Source: Clusia tigrina (Eukaryota > Arthropoda > Insecta > Diptera > Clusiidae). Taken from it: a DNA stretch of 64,000 nt. Of the stretch, positions 1 to 12,283 are shown in pieces. The stretch lies in assembly GCA_920105625.2 (NCBI GenBank), contig OV050030.1, forward strand, positions 61,610,322-61,674,321, given 5' to 3'. The notes beneath the pieces are model-generated. The model did no database searches and was not told where the DNA came from. It saw only the letters and a program-made list of their open reading frames with translations. The position numbers and the translations under genes are program-made. Each line of letters begins with the position of its first letter. Position 1 is the stretch's first letter.

Positions 1-2949
1 GGGCGCTCGGCCGCTGAGCTTGACCAACCAAGTGGAAGTCGCTCTCAACCAAATGAGCAGTCTGCAAGCATAGAGATTATGCCGGCCTATCATCAACAAC
101 AGCAACCAACAGGTATATTTAATGTTATACGTCCGACTGCGGAACTACCAACAACAAGTTTCGTATGTCTGAAAATTTGAAGAGCAAAACCAAAGACAAT
201 ATACAACAATACTATGCAAATCGCTCTTTAGCAAACAGGGGAAATGTCACGCATGGAATCGCCGTGGAACTGCTGTCAAAATATAACATTTTTCTGCTAA
301 AAATGATTATAACAGCGGCATGTTAACAGTGAATTTAATAAGAAATTTGAAAAAATTTAATTCCAAACAAAAAATTTATAAAATTTCTAAATTATTATTC
401 AAATCCTTTTTTTTTTGTTCAAATATTTTTTGCTGTATACAATATATATTTTAATAAATAAATTACTATTGTTACGTTAATTTCATTTTGAATATGCCTA
501 TATATGAAACTGCATCGTGGTCAATGTTGGACAAAGACACATATGTAGTTCAATAAACGTTCTGCTGTTGGATTAATGATTTCAAAACAGTTGCACGCCC
601 TAAAATGTCGCAAAAAAGCTAAAACATTGCACGCATCTGAAGCGCAAGTGGGAAAGGGTTGGTGGTCTGTCAGCCTTTACGGTGCCGGTTTCAAACCAGC
701 AGAGGATTATATTTTTTAATTGTTCATCTTTTTTTAAAGTAAATTAATAATTATTTTTATAATCTTACTTATAATCTTATAATTAATCTTACTGAACTAC
801 ATTTAATTGCTGCTGCCAGAAATGAAATTTACATACGATGTAAAGGCTTTGGAGTTTAAGTTCAAGTCCTACCAGGGACACCACTTTAAAAAAAAAACGC
901 ACCAATACCTCAAAGGTGGTGTGGAAAAGAGTTCAAAAACTTTTTAAATTTTTATTAGATTTATCACTTGAATATTTTGTTAAATTTTAAATTTCATCAT
1001 ACTACATCGCTACCAGTGTTTTTCTATAGCAGCCATGAAATATTTTATTATAATGCCAATAATAAAACGATGGATAATTAATGGAAAATAAATATAAAAA
1101 ATTTAAATACATCTGCAAAATTCTAGCGTTTACTACCAGAACAATAAAATCCAATCTAACAATGTACTTGTACGGAAATGCAACAACTTCCAGAAATTGC
1201 ACATTATCATTGACGAACGAAATGTTTGGATTAGATTTTGTGAAATATATGAGCTTCTTCAGACGAAAAGCGCAAAAGCATCACAAAACTAACTTCACCA
1301 AAGCAATTGAAATCGCACATGAATTTATGTATGTGAGTTAAGAATCACCGTTATGACTATTTTTAGAAAATATAAATTTCATTCTTGCAGTATTCTGTTA
1401 TAGCAGCAGCAATTAAATATGGTTCAGCAAAATTATTTAAAACTGAATAATTTATGTAACTGTTTTGCAAATTAATATTAATAATTATATTCATTTACTA
1501 ATTACACAATTCATTCAATAAGGTCACATACTCAGAATCATGAAGCAGTAAGAAGTTTTTGCACTTTTTTATTAGTTTCCATAACCCAAGTCTCCACGTC
1601 AAAGCGAATGATGTACTTAGTTGCCAGTTGTAGTATTTCGCATGGCGTTTGTGAAAAAAGATGCAAGCAAGTAGACTTGGGTAAGCCCTGCCCAGATCAT
1701 GTTGACATTTTTTAAGTAAATGTCAAATGAAATGGACAAAAAGACGCACCTTATATTAAAATATGTTTTACTAAACATTATTTATCCTAATACAAATTTC
1801 AAATTTCTTTGATTTTCAAATACTTGAAGTTCCTTTACTTTTAAAAAAGGTTATACTATGCTTTTAAGAGGGGTTGCAATTTAAAGAAGGAGGCGTGGTA
1901 GGTAAGGCCATATATATACAAATCTGATCAGAATCACTTTCTAAGCAATTTTTATGTTATCCGTTCGTCTGTCCGTCTGTGGCCGCTTTTTTTCTACACC
2001 GTTAGATCCATCTTAATGAAATTTTCCAAAAGTATAGTCTGGACAAAGATACACAATCAAATTGCTATATGGGCCGATTTGGATGAAGACCACGCCTACC
2101 TCTCATATAAGGAACTTTTCTTACCTTTTTTAAAATGACTATCACTTCAATTAATGGAATATTTAAATATCCATAATTTCATGGGAAATTGAATTCTGCT
2201 CCACTTTATATTTAAAGAAGCCGCACATCATAAAACAAAAACTCTAATCGAGACATGAATCCGCTTTATTTTAATTTCATGCTTCTTATGCCACAATTCG
2301 CTACCTGTCAAAATGATGACAACACAAATATGTATGTATAGATTGTATGTATGTACAGATTGTATGTATGTACATATATATATGATTTGTCAAGATTGAA
2401 TTTCATAATACTCCACCGTTTCCAGTCTTCTTCTATATCAGACATGAAAATAATTCTGATATAGTTTTGGTTCAGTAAAATTATATAATACTGGTTAATT
2501 TATGGAAAATAGTAAAATACTTTTATTACTTTTTTTAAAAATGATTGTTAATTAACTTATAATTTAAGAAAAAAATTTGATAAAACACAACAGCCTTTTG
2601 TTGGGCTCGAACCCCTAGCCAGAAAGACATCGTTGTTGATTTTGGAATATATTAGGATGTCAAAGTATTTGCTGGTGCAATTCTGACTTAATTAAAATTC
2701 CTACAATTCTGTTCGTAACATTCCGCAAAAAATCACTTTTAATCTTCTGCTGTGCAGCCATGAAGTTTTGCTGTGCAATTCGATGGTGGCTTATTTTGGG
2801 ATAAAGAAACAAATTAAATAAATAATATTTAAATCTATTTATTCATTTTATACACTAATTTTTTCTTTTTTTTACAAATTTACAATCTAAATTTAAAAAT
2901 ATTCCCATAATTATTTATATAAATATACATGCCTACCTACCCACATACA
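1..2949. other. AT-rich stretch without a convincing gene
   Basis: No reading frame here resembles a known protein; the longest (about 86 codons, 1081-1341) is AT-rich and featureless. Visible small structures are possible tRNA-type B-box motifs near 684, near 865 and, on the minus strand, near 2605, which could be old SINE remnants, and a TATG-type microsatellite at about 2328-2385. The same content recurs at 6889-9826. Confidence 0.6.
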
Positions 2950-2951
2950 TA

Positions 2952-4245
2952 CGAGGGCGGATTGATATTGAAGCTACCTAAGTAGGAAAAAAACATTTTT
3001 TTTTTTTTTCAAAAACCATTTATTTCTCAACATAGTCTCCTTTTACTTCGACACACTTAGTAAGACGATATTCCAACTTTTTTATACCATCTGAATAATA
3101 CGATTTCGGGAACCCCTCCAAATACGCGTTAGTTTCGGTAATCACTTCTTCATTTGAGATGAATCTTTTTCCTGCGAGCCATTTTTTCAAGTTTGGAAAC
3201 AGGAAAAAGTCACTAGGAGCTAAATCTGGACTATAAGGTGGATGATTAACCAATTCGAAGTGTATTTCACGTAATTTTAGCATCGTATCTAATGCTGTGT
3301 GAACCGGTGCGTTGTCTTGAAGAAAGAGCATATTTTTCTTCTTTAAATGTAGTCGTTTTTCCTTGATTGCATCAGTGAATTGATCCAATAATGCACGATA
3401 ATACTTTCCTGTGATTGTGGATCCTTTTTCAAGATAATCGATGAGCAATATTCCGTGTGCATCCCAACATACAGTGGTCATAACCTTGCCAGCCGATTTC
3501 ACAGCCTTCGCCTTCTTCGGAGCACTTCCACCAGCTTCCACCCAATGTTTCGATTGATTTTTGGTTTCAGGTGTGTAGTGGTGGATCCACGTTTCATCAA
3601 CAGTTATTAATCGACGCCAAAAATCAAGAGGATTACGCTTTATCATGTCCAAACACCGCTGTGAAGTGGTCTGTCGAACTCGTTTTTGTTCGAGACTGAG
3701 CAAACGCGGCACCCATCTTGCCCATAGCTTTTTCATATGCAAATGTTCATGCAAAATGTTGAACCACACGTTCATATGATATGTTTACCATTTCAACAAT
3801 CTCACGCAACTTGACTCGGCGATCATTCATAACGATATCGAGGATTTTCTTGATATTTTCTTCAGTAACCACCTCTTTTGGGTTTCTTGTTTATGGTATT
3901 GTTGCAGTGCTTGTTCGGCCGCGTTTAAATTCAGCAATCCAATATTTTACCATGTAATCTGACGGAGCAGACTCACCGTAATGTTTATCGAGCTTTTCTT
4001 TTGTCTCTTTCGCCGTTTTCCCTTTCAAATAATAGTGTTTAATCACTGCACGAAATTCGCTTTTTTCCATTTTTCAAGAAACACAAAAGTTGCTTACTTC
4101 AAACGACTACAACAAATAAACTAATCGATGAATTCGGGTGAAATTTTAACAGCTGACGTTTGACAGATCGCAATTTCTAAAAAAAATGTTTTTGTGTTTG
4201 TGCTGCCATCTAGCGCTAGGTAGCTTCAATATCAATCCGCCCTCG
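2952..4245 (-). mobile_element. Mariner transposon, copy 1 (defective)
   Basis: A 1294-bp element, a usual mariner length, is bounded by inverted repeats of about 29 bp that begin cgagggcggattgatattga on both ends. TA dinucleotides flank it at 2950-2951 and 4246-4247, the expected mariner target duplication. It holds one minus-strand transposase gene that is frameshifted. Both ends look intact, so it might still be moved if a matching transposase were supplied; that is inference. Confidence 0.95.
3020..4070 (-). pseudogene. Mariner transposase, frameshifted
   Basis: Encodes a Tc1/mariner transposase, which cuts out and reinserts the element at TA sites. The long open part (3020-3775, 251 codons) shows the D,D34D catalytic triad: D60 in a VDETW motif, D154 in LQDNAPVH and D189 in SPDLAPSD, with 34 residues between the last two. 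The N-terminal helix-turn-helix part starts at an ATG at 4068-4070 and reads for about 58 codons, then hits a stop. A middle stretch continues in another frame before the final frame takes over near 3775. At least two frame changes therefore separate start and catalytic core, so no full protein is expected. The second copy carries the same lesions. Confidence 0.92.
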
Positions 4246-4441
4246 TACATGTATGTATATGAAATTATTCAAATGCAATTAACTTACATATAGTAGTACT
4301 AATATTTGTAAAGAAAGTTATTTAAAAAAATATATATTGTAAATTGCATTAAATGTTTGTGCGATATAACATATTTTAAACAATTAAAAATTTTTTAGAA
4401 TTTTTGAAAAGAAATGGTACCTCACCTACCTGTCTCAGAGT

Positions 4442-5407
4442 TTGCAACCAGATGATGCTTTTGCTAAGGCGAAGAAGCATAGGGTTTTAAAGGATTCGGC
4501 TGGCACAATATCACAACCGAATGTAAACAAGAACCTAGGGTACGAAACACCTTTTCTCCTAATCTTGACGCAGCCAAAAAGAGGACCGTCAGGCCCACCT
4601 AGTCGTAGAGGGTCCAAGGCAGCAGGTAGCTACGCTAAGGTGGCGTCCGTCACCAAGGTGGCTGTTGTTGCGGCGGACTATCCGAACACCATCCTGACTA
4701 GCAATGAGCTGAGAAGTGTTGAGCAGATGTTGCTTGAGAGGCTGGTTGGAGAGTGGACCAAAGAATTCTCCTTCGATGGTATCCACTCCAAGCCTGGCGT
4801 CCTGAGCATCGACTGCTGTTCGACGGACTCGATGGAATGGCTGAAAGGCGTCGTGACGCAGCTTTCAGTGAGAGAGGGCGTCAATTTGGTTGCCAGAGTG
4901 GGAAACATTCTACAATCACACACAGTCTTCCTCTTCCTCCCTCGTAGTAGTGGACAAGAGGTAGCTGTGTCAGTAAAGTTTCTCTCCAGCCAAAATATTG
5001 GGCTAAACACCAATTTCTGGAGTTGCAAGGACGAGGACAACGGACAGTTGTTGTCCATGGAAATAGATGATGGGTCGATGCGACTAATAAAGAGCTCGGG
5101 ATATGCGTTGAACAACCGATTTAGCAAAATCAAAGTCGGTTCTTCCAAATGTACTCAGGAAAAACCCAAGGCAGAGGAAGTAAAGGAGACAAACATCCCA
5201 CCTCTGTCAGATGTAACTACGAGTAGTAGGCTTCCCCCAGCTGAACCGAAGACTGTGGCCCCGGAAATCTCTTCCAGGGCCCCCAGTGTTGAGATAGGGG
5301 CTGAGGCCGCATACTGTCCTTCACTAGTACACAGTCTGGAGGATGTATCTATGGACGAGGAGGACGAAGATGGGAATAACACCATCCCGTCACAATCTGT
5401 TCCATAA
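4442..5407 (+). CDS. LINE ORF1 fragment (DUF4780-like), copy 1
   Basis: Open for 321 codons. The first codon is TTG and the frame runs back to the truncation point, so this is a 5'-truncated ORF1 and not a gene with its own start. The central region (roughly residues 85-230) resembles the DUF4780 domain found in ORF1 proteins of LOA-type LINEs, with a conserved QNIGLNTNFW-type stretch and an acidic, serine/proline-rich C-terminus. ORF1 proteins of this kind are thought to bind the element RNA. It ends at TAA 5405-5407, one base before the ORF2 start. Confidence 0.75.
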   Translation: MQPDDAFAKAKKHRVLKDSAGTISQPNVNKNLGYETPFLLILTQPKRGPSGPPSRRGSKAAGSYAKVASVTKVAVVAADYPNTILTSNELRSVEQMLLERLVGEWTKEFSFDGIHSKPGVLSIDCCSTDSMEWLKGVVTQLSVREGVNLVARVGNILQSHTVFLFLPRSSGQEVAVSVKFLSSQNIGLNTNFWSCKDEDNGQLLSMEIDDGSMRLIKSSGYALNNRFSKIKVGSSKCTQEKPKAEEVKETNIPPLSDVTTSSRLPPAEPKTVAPEISSRAPSVEIGAEAAYCPSLVHSLEDVSMDEEDEDGNNTIPSQSVP

Positions 5408-5408
5408 G

Positions 5409-5846
5409 ATGAGGAGACTGAAAGTGGCTCAAGCAAACATCCATCATGCCAGAGCAGCCTCGGCTGTCATCGGGAGGGTGTTTGCCAAGAACAACATGGG
5501 GCTAGCCCTCATTCAAGAGCCATGGTGTTACAAAGGTCAAATTAGGGGTCTTTCTAGCAAGTTTACAAAGGTAATATGGGATGCCAATGCTGACATTCCC
5601 CGCACCTGTATCCTGATTATAAATGATATTAATTACTTTTGTCTTTCAGTATTCATGTCGCGAGATCTTACACCCATCATGGTAAAGTACATAAATGATG
5701 GGTTCTCTCACGACATAGTCGATGCATCGGCCTACTTTCCGGGAGATATGAATGATATCCCGGAAGAAGTCTATAAACTGGCGAGGCATTGCCTATCCAA
5801 AAGGATTCCACTATTGGTGGGCTATGACTCAAACGCATACAATAGA
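5409..5846 (+). pseudogene. LINE ORF2 N-terminus (endonuclease), cut off
   Basis: Starts at ATG 5409, one base after the ORF1 stop, suggesting stop-and-restart translation. About 146 codons of an apurinic-type endonuclease domain are present (QANIHHARAA near the start, then a QEPW motif) before homology ends at 5846. The remaining reading frame to about 5873 belongs to the adjoining sequence. Catalytic parts and reverse transcriptase are missing. Confidence 0.8.
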
Positions 5847-6888
5847 AATGCCAAACTAACATACACTTTGTAAACAAAAAAGTAAACATTACAGTGAAAT
5901 ATTCAAAATAGCAACAGTTATTACTTTATATGAAACATTTTTCGGTGAAATTTATATAACAATATATTTCAAATATATTGGCGCAAATACTTAATTTAAA
6001 TTGCAATTATTTCTATTAGAAAACCGCCCATCGTAAATGGTAAATGGAATAAATCAAATACATTTCTGCTATTATCGACGATTCCTCGTGATGTTGTGAC
6101 TTCTATAAGTATATTTGAGGAGTAAGGAAAGAGTTTTCCTTATTCCCATCTACTGTACGCGGGTCTTCTGCGATCACACTTAGAACCTGTTTGGACACAC
6201 AGCTTTCTACCAAAAGTTTCTCCAAAATCTACAGCTTTAATATCCTCTTTAAATAACTGCGATTGATCTTTTTTACCATTATGAGATGCGACTACATTTT
6301 GCTCTTGGAGTAGCTTAGCGACAATCTTTTTATTTTCTCTCCTTTCAACGCGTTGAATACGCCTGGATTTTCAAAAGTCGTTTTGAAAATTGTTGGCGCA
6401 GCGCCGCGGTTCAACAATCTCCGTGTAGTGAAGCCTGGAAGAATTGTAGAATTTCATCAATACGAATGCAATTTAAATAATGTATATTTTACCCATTTGA
6501 TACTTCAACCTATTTGCAAAGTCATCACTTGTGAAATGATCCATGCAAATGAAGCTGGTCTTCAGATTGAACACTTTTTCAAAACAGTAGCATCGGCCGG
6601 AAAGGTGAAAAAACTGCACTCTGACGCTTTACTTTCATTCCAGTTATTCAAAGCTGCCACCGCATTTCATTTATCAAAATTGTCTCTTTACTATCTTATT
6701 TATTTAATTATTTATTAAAAATACACTATCCGTACTATGTGTTTATTACTACTGTGACGTCACAGACCAGCAACGAAATGCCAAACTCAGAAAGAAAATA
6801 ATAACGGCCTGCGCAATGCACTATCTTCTCTATCATTCTTGCTCACACACGGTGTGAGCCTAAGAACTCTATCGAAAATATTGTGCAT
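5847..6888. other. Spacer between duplication units with a 13-bp direct repeat
   Basis: This 1042-bp stretch separates the two duplicated units. A 13-bp word, gaaatgccaaact, occurs at 5845-5857, across the junction with the LINE, and again at 6775-6787. I see no terminal inverted repeats just inside the two words. Most of the span between them is a THAP-domain relic on the minus strand. Confidence 0.7.
6140..6670 (-). pseudogene. THAP-domain (P-element-like) relic with an intron
   Basis: Read on the minus strand from an ATG at 6668-6670, the sequence gives a broken THAP zinc-finger: an MKC start, an FFTFPADA stretch, a CMDHF motif (the C and H of the C2CH finger) and, after a likely intron, RRLLNRGAAPTIF, matching the family's closing (A)VPTIF signature. 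The intron at 6435-6492 (58 nt) has GT/AG ends and a pyrimidine-rich acceptor, and splicing keeps the frame. THAP domains bind DNA and occur at the N-terminus of P-element-like transposases and related host proteins. Frameshifts in exon 1 and downstream show decay. No catalytic region is visible. Confidence 0.65.
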
Positions 6889-9826
6889 GGGCGCTCGGCC
6901 GCTGAGCTTGACCAACCAAGTGGAAGTCGCTCTCAACCAAATGAGCAGTCTGCAAGCATAGAGATTATGCCGGCCTATCATCAACAACAGCAACCAACAG
7001 GTATATTTAATGTTATACGTCCGACTGCGGAACTACCAACAACAAGTTTCGTATGTCTGAAAATTTGAAGAGCAAAACCAAAGACAATATACAACAATAC
7101 TATGCAAATCGCTCTTTAGCAAACAGGGGAAATGTCACGCATGGAATCGCCGTGGAACTGCTGTCAAAATATAACATTTTTCTGCTAAAAATGATTATAA
7201 CAGCGGCATGTTAACAGTGAATTTAATAAGAAATTTGAAAAAATTTAATTCCAAACAAAAAATTTATAAAATTTCTAAATTATTATTCAAATCCTTTTTT
7301 TTTTGTTCAAATATTTTTTGCTGTATACAATATATATTTTAATAAATAAATTACTATTGTTACGTTAATTTCATTTTGAATATGCCTATATATGAAACTG
7401 CATCGTGGTCAATGTTGGACAAAGACACATATGTAGTTCAATAAACGTTCTGCTGTTGGATTAATGATTTCAAAACAGTTGCACGCCCTAAAATGTCGCA
7501 AAAAAGCTAAAACATTGCACGCATCTGAAGCGCAAGTGGGAAAGGGTTGGTGGTCTGTCAGCCTTTACGGTGCCGGTTTCAAACCAGCAGAGGATTATAT
7601 TTTTTAATTGTTCATCTTTTTTTAAAGTAAATTAATAATTATTTTTATAATCTTACTTATAATCTTATAATTAATCTTACTGAACTACATTTAATTGCTG
7701 CTGCCAGAAATGAAATTTACATACGATGTAAAGGCTTTGGAGTTTAAGTTCAAGTCCTACCAGGGACACCACTTTAAAAAAAAAACGCACCAATACCTCA
7801 AAGGTGGTGTGGAAAAGAGTTCAAAAACTTTTTAAATTTTTATTAGATTTATCACTTGAATATTTTGTTAAATTTTAAATTTCATCATACTACATCGCTA
7901 CCAGTGTTTTTCTATAGCAGCCATGAAATATTTTATTATAATGCCAATAATAAAACGATGGATAATTAATGGAAAATAAATATAAAAAATTTAAATACAT
8001 CTGCAAAATTCTAGCGTTTACTACCAGAACAATAAAATCCAATCTAACAATGTACTTGTACGGAAATGCAACAACTTCCAGAAATTGCACATTATCATTG
8101 ACGAACGAAATGTTTGGATTAGATTTTGTGAAATATATGAGCTTCTTCAGACGAAAAGCGCAAAAGCATCACAAAACTAACTTCACCAAAGCAATTGAAA
8201 TCGCACATGAATTTATGTATGTGAGTTAAGAATCACCGTTATGACTATTTTTAGAAAATATAAATTTCATTCTTGCAGTATTCTGTTATAGCAGCAGCAA
8301 TTAAATATGGTTCAGCAAAATTATTTAAAACTGAATAATTTATGTAACTGTTTTGCAAATTAATATTAATAATTATATTCATTTACTAATTACACAATTC
8401 ATTCAATAAGGTCACATACTCAGAATCATGAAGCAGTAAGAAGTTTTTGCACTTTTTTATTAGTTTCCATAACCCAAGTCTCCACGTCAAAGCGAATGAT
8501 GTACTTAGTTGCCAGTTGTAGTATTTCGCATGGCGTTTGTGAAAAAAGATGCAAGCAAGTAGACTTGGGTAAGCCCTGCCCAGATCATGTTGACATTTTT
8601 TAAGTAAATGTCAAATGAAATGGACAAAAAGACGCACCTTATATTAAAATATGTTTTACTAAACATTATTTATCCTAATACAAATTTCAAATTTCTTTGA
8701 TTTTCAAATACTTGAAGTTCCTTTACTTTTAAAAAAGGTTATACTATGCTTTTAAGAGGGGTTGCAATTTAAAGAAGGAGGCGTGGTAGGTAAGGCCATA
8801 TATATACAAATCTGATCAGAATCACTTTCTAAGCAATTTTTATGTTATCCGTTCGTCTGTCCGTCTGTGGCCGCTTTTTTTCTACACCGTTAGATTTTTT
8901 CCAAAAGTATAGTCTGGACAAAGATACACAATCAAATTGCTATATGGGCCGATTTGGATGAAGACCACGCCTACCTCTCATATAAGGAACTTTTCTTACC
9001 TTTTTTAAAATGACTATCACTTCAATTAATGGAATATTTAAATATCCATAATTTCATGGGAAATTGAATTCTGCTCCACTTTATATTTAAAGAAGCCGCA
9101 CATCATAAAACAAAAACTCTAATCGAGACATGAATCCGCTTTATTTTAATTTCATGCTTCTTATGCCACAATTCGCTACCTGTCAAAATGATGACAACAC
9201 AAATATGTATGTATAGATTGTATGTATGTACAGATTGTATGTATGTACATATATATATGATTTGTCAAGATTGAATTTCATAATACTCCACCGTTTCCAG
9301 TCTTCTTCTATATCAGACATGAAAATAATTCTGATATAGTTTTGGTTCAGTAAAATTATATAATACTGGTTAATTTATGGAAAATAGTAAAATACTTTTA
9401 TTACTTTTTTTAAAAATGATTGTTAATTAACTTATAATTTAAGAAAAAAATTTGATAAAACACAACAGCCTTTTGTTGGGCTCGAACCCCTAGCCAGAAA
9501 GACATCGTTGTTGATTTTGGAATATATTAGGATGTCAAAGTATTTGCTGGTGCAATTCTGAGTTAATTAAAATTCCTACAATTCTGTTCGTAACATTCCG
9601 CAAAAAATCACTTTTAATCTTCTGCTGTGCAGCCATGAAGTTTTGCTGTGCAATTCGATGGTGGCTTATTTTGGGATAAAGAAACAAATTAAATAAATAA
9701 TATTTAAATCTATTTATTCATTTTATACACTAATTTTTTCTTTTTTTTACAAATTTACAATCTAAATTTAAAAATATTCCCATAATTATTTATATAAATA
9801 TACATGCCTACCTACCCACATACATA
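6889..9826. other. AT-rich stretch without a convincing gene (second unit)
   Basis: Duplicate of the start of the window; the same weak reading frames, tRNA-like boxes and TATG microsatellite (about 9205-9260) recur. No gene is supported. Confidence 0.6.
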
Positions 9827-11120
9827 CGAGGGCGGATTGATATTGAAGCTACCTAAGTAGGAAAAAAACATTTTTTTTTTTTTTCAAAAACCATTTATTT
9901 CTCAACATAGTCTCCTTTTACTTCGACACACTTAGTAAGACGATATTCCAACTTTTTTATACCATCTGAATAATACGATTTCGGGAACCCCTCCAAATAC
10001 GCGTTAGTTTCGGTAATCACTTCTTCATTTGAGATGAATCTTTTTCCTGCGAGCCATTTTTTCAAGTTTGGAAACAGGAAAAAGTCACTAGGAGCTAAAT
10101 CTGGACTATAAGGTGGATGATTAACCAATTCGAAGTGTATTTCACGTAATTTTAGCATCGTATCTAATGCTGTGTGAACCGGTGCGTTGTCTTGAAGAAA
10201 GAGCATATTTTTCTTCTTTAAATGTAGTCGTTTTTCCTTGATTGCATCAGTGAATTGATCCAATAATGCACGATAATACTTTCCTGTGATTGTGGATCCT
10301 TTTTCAAGATAATCGATGAGCAATATTCCGTGTGCATCCCAACATACAGTGGTCATAACCTTGCCAGCCGATTTCACAGCCTTCGCCTTCTTCGGAGCAC
10401 TTCCACCAGCTTCCACCCAATGTTTCGATTGATTTTTGGTTTCAGGTGTGTAGTGGTGGATCCACGTTTCATCAACAGTTATTAATCGACGCCAAAAATC
10501 AAGAGGATTACGCTTTATCATGTCCAAACACCGCTGTGAAGTGGTCTGTCGAACTCGTTTTTGTTCGAGACTGAGCAAACGCGGCACCCATCTTGCCCAT
10601 AGCTTTTTCATATGCAAATGTTCATGCAAAATGTTGAACCACACGTTCATATGATATGTTTACCATTTCAACAATCTCACGCAACTTGACTCGGCGATCA
10701 TTCATAACGATATCGAGGATTTTCTTGATATTTTCTTCAGTAACCACCTCTTTTGGGTTTCTTGTTTATGGTATTGTTGCAGTGCTTGTTCGGCCGCGTT
10801 TAAATTCAGCAATCCAATATTTTACCATGTAATCTGACGGAGCAGACTCACCGTAATGTTTATCGAGCTTTTCTTTTGTCTCTTTCGCCGTTTTCCCTTT
10901 CAAATAATAGTGTTTAATCACTGCACGAAATTCGCTTTTTTCCATTTTTCAAGAAACACAAAAGTTGCTTACTTCAAACGACTACAACAAATAAACTAAT
11001 CGATGAATTCGGGTGAAATTTTAACAGCTGACGTTTGACAGATCGCAATTTCTAAAAAAAATGTTTTTGTGTTTGTGCTGCCATCTAGCGCTAGGTAGCT
11101 TCAATATCAATCCGCCCTCG
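9827..11120 (-). mobile_element. Mariner transposon, copy 2 (defective)
   Basis: Same element as at 2952-4245, with the same terminal inverted repeats and flanking TA at 9825-9826 and 11121-11122. It was carried along by the segmental duplication and did not insert independently: its flanks match unit 1 on both sides. Confidence 0.95.
9895..10945 (-). pseudogene. Mariner transposase, frameshifted, copy 2
   Basis: Sequence-identical, as far as I can see, to the transposase at 3020-4070. The open catalytic part is 9895-10650 with the D,D34D triad intact; the ATG at 10943-10945 leads into a helix-turn-helix segment that is separated from the core by the same stop and frame changes. Sharing every lesion confirms that the gene was already dead when the segment was duplicated. 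Confidence 0.92.
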
Positions 11121-11316
11121 TACATGTATGTATATGAAATTATTCAAATGCAATTAACTTACATATAGTAGTACTAATATTTGTAAAGAAAGTTATTTAA
11201 AAAAATATATATTGTAAATTGCATTAAATGTTTGTGCGATATAACATATTTTAAACAATTAAAAATTTTTTAGAATTTTTGAAAAGAAATGGTACCTCAC
11301 CTACCTGTCTCAGAGT

Positions 11317-12282
11317 TTGCAACCAGATGATGCTTTTGCTAAGGCGAAGAAGCATAGGGTTTTAAAGGATTCGGCTGGCACAATATCACAACCGAATGTA
11401 AACAAGAACCTAGGGTACGAAACACCTTTTCTCCTAATCTTGACGCAGCCAAAAAGAGGACCGTCAGGCCCACCTAGTCGTAGAGGGTCCAAGGCAGCAG
11501 GTAGCTACGCTAAGGTGGCGTCCGTCACCAAGGTGGCTGTTGTTGCGGCGGACTATCCGAACACCATCCTGACTAGCAATGAGCTGAGAAGTGTTGAGCA
11601 GATGTTGCTTGAGAGGCTGGTTGGAGAGTGGACCAAAGAATTCTCCTTCGATGGTATCCACTCCAAGCCTGGCGTCCTGAGCATCGACTGCTGTTCGACG
11701 GACTCGATGGAATGGCTGAAAGGCGTCGTGACGCAGCTTTCAGTGAGAGAGGGCGTCAATTTGGTTGCCAGAGTGGGAAACATTCTACAATCACACACAG
11801 TCTTCCTCTTCCTCCCTCGTAGTAGTGGACAAGAGGTAGCTGTGTCAGTAAAGTTTCTCTCCAGCCAAAATATTGGGCTAAACACCAATTTCTGGAGTTG
11901 CAAGGACGAGGACAACGGACAGTTGTTGTCCATGGAAATAGATGATGGGTCGATGCGACTAATAAAGAGCTCGGGATATGCGTTGAACAACCGATTTAGC
12001 AAAATCAAAGTCGGTTCTTCCAAATGTACTCAGGAAAAACCCAAGGCAGAGGAAGTAAAGGAGACAAACATCCCACCTCTGTCAGATGTAACTACGAGTA
12101 GTAGGCTTCCCCCAGCTGAACCGAAGACTGTGGCCCCGGAAATCTCTTCCAGGGCCCCCAGTGTTGAGATAGGGGCTGAGGCCGCATACTGTCCTTCACT
12201 AGTACACAGTCTGGAGGATGTATCTATGGACGAGGAGGACGAAGATGGGAATAACACCATCCCGTCACAATCTGTTCCATAA
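11317..12282 (+). CDS. LINE ORF1 fragment (DUF4780-like), copy 2
   Basis: Same 321-codon open frame as at 4442-5407, again without its true N-terminus because the LINE is 5'-truncated. It ends at TAA one base before the ORF2 ATG at 12284. The fuller N-terminal region can be seen only in copy 3. Confidence 0.75.
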   Translation: MQPDDAFAKAKKHRVLKDSAGTISQPNVNKNLGYETPFLLILTQPKRGPSGPPSRRGSKAAGSYAKVASVTKVAVVAADYPNTILTSNELRSVEQMLLERLVGEWTKEFSFDGIHSKPGVLSIDCCSTDSMEWLKGVVTQLSVREGVNLVARVGNILQSHTVFLFLPRSSGQEVAVSVKFLSSQNIGLNTNFWSCKDEDNGQLLSMEIDDGSMRLIKSSGYALNNRFSKIKVGSSKCTQEKPKAEEVKETNIPPLSDVTTSSRLPPAEPKTVAPEISSRAPSVEIGAEAAYCPSLVHSLEDVSMDEEDEDGNNTIPSQSVP

Positions 12283-12283
12283 G

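Larger units (their letters stand above)
1..5846 (+). repeat. Tandem segmental duplication, unit 1
   Basis: This stretch matches 6889-12721 almost base for base. Differences I could see by eye are a 13-bp block near 2014-2026 that is absent from the second unit, single substitutions near 2688 and 5686, and little else. The match starts at the window edge, so the unit may extend further left. It stops at 5846 inside the LINE, where this copy switches to unrelated sequence while the second copy continues. The same defective mariner and the same LINE 5' truncation point are present in both units, which shows that a block of DNA was duplicated. Confidence 0.95.
4414..5846 (+). mobile_element. LOA-type LINE, copy 1 (truncated both ends)
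   Basis: Plus-strand fragment of the non-LTR retrotransposon seen more fully at 15062-20600. Homology to that longer copy begins at the atggtacctcacc motif at 4414, so the 5' end is missing, and it stops at 5846 in the endonuclease region. ORF1 and the start of ORF2 are present. LOA-type assignment rests on the ORF1 domain, the endonuclease and, in the other copies, an RNase H domain after reverse transcriptase. Confidence 0.85.

Noticed and set aside
2596..2640. tRNA gene or SINE on the minus strand
   Set aside because: A good B-box-like ggttcgagccc is present, but no matching A box, cloverleaf or tail was visible, so it is mentioned only as a possible remnant.
6353..6718. Plus-strand 121-codon frame between the duplication units
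   Set aside because: It is the opposite strand of the THAP relic; the minus strand carries recognisable motifs and an intron while this frame carries none.
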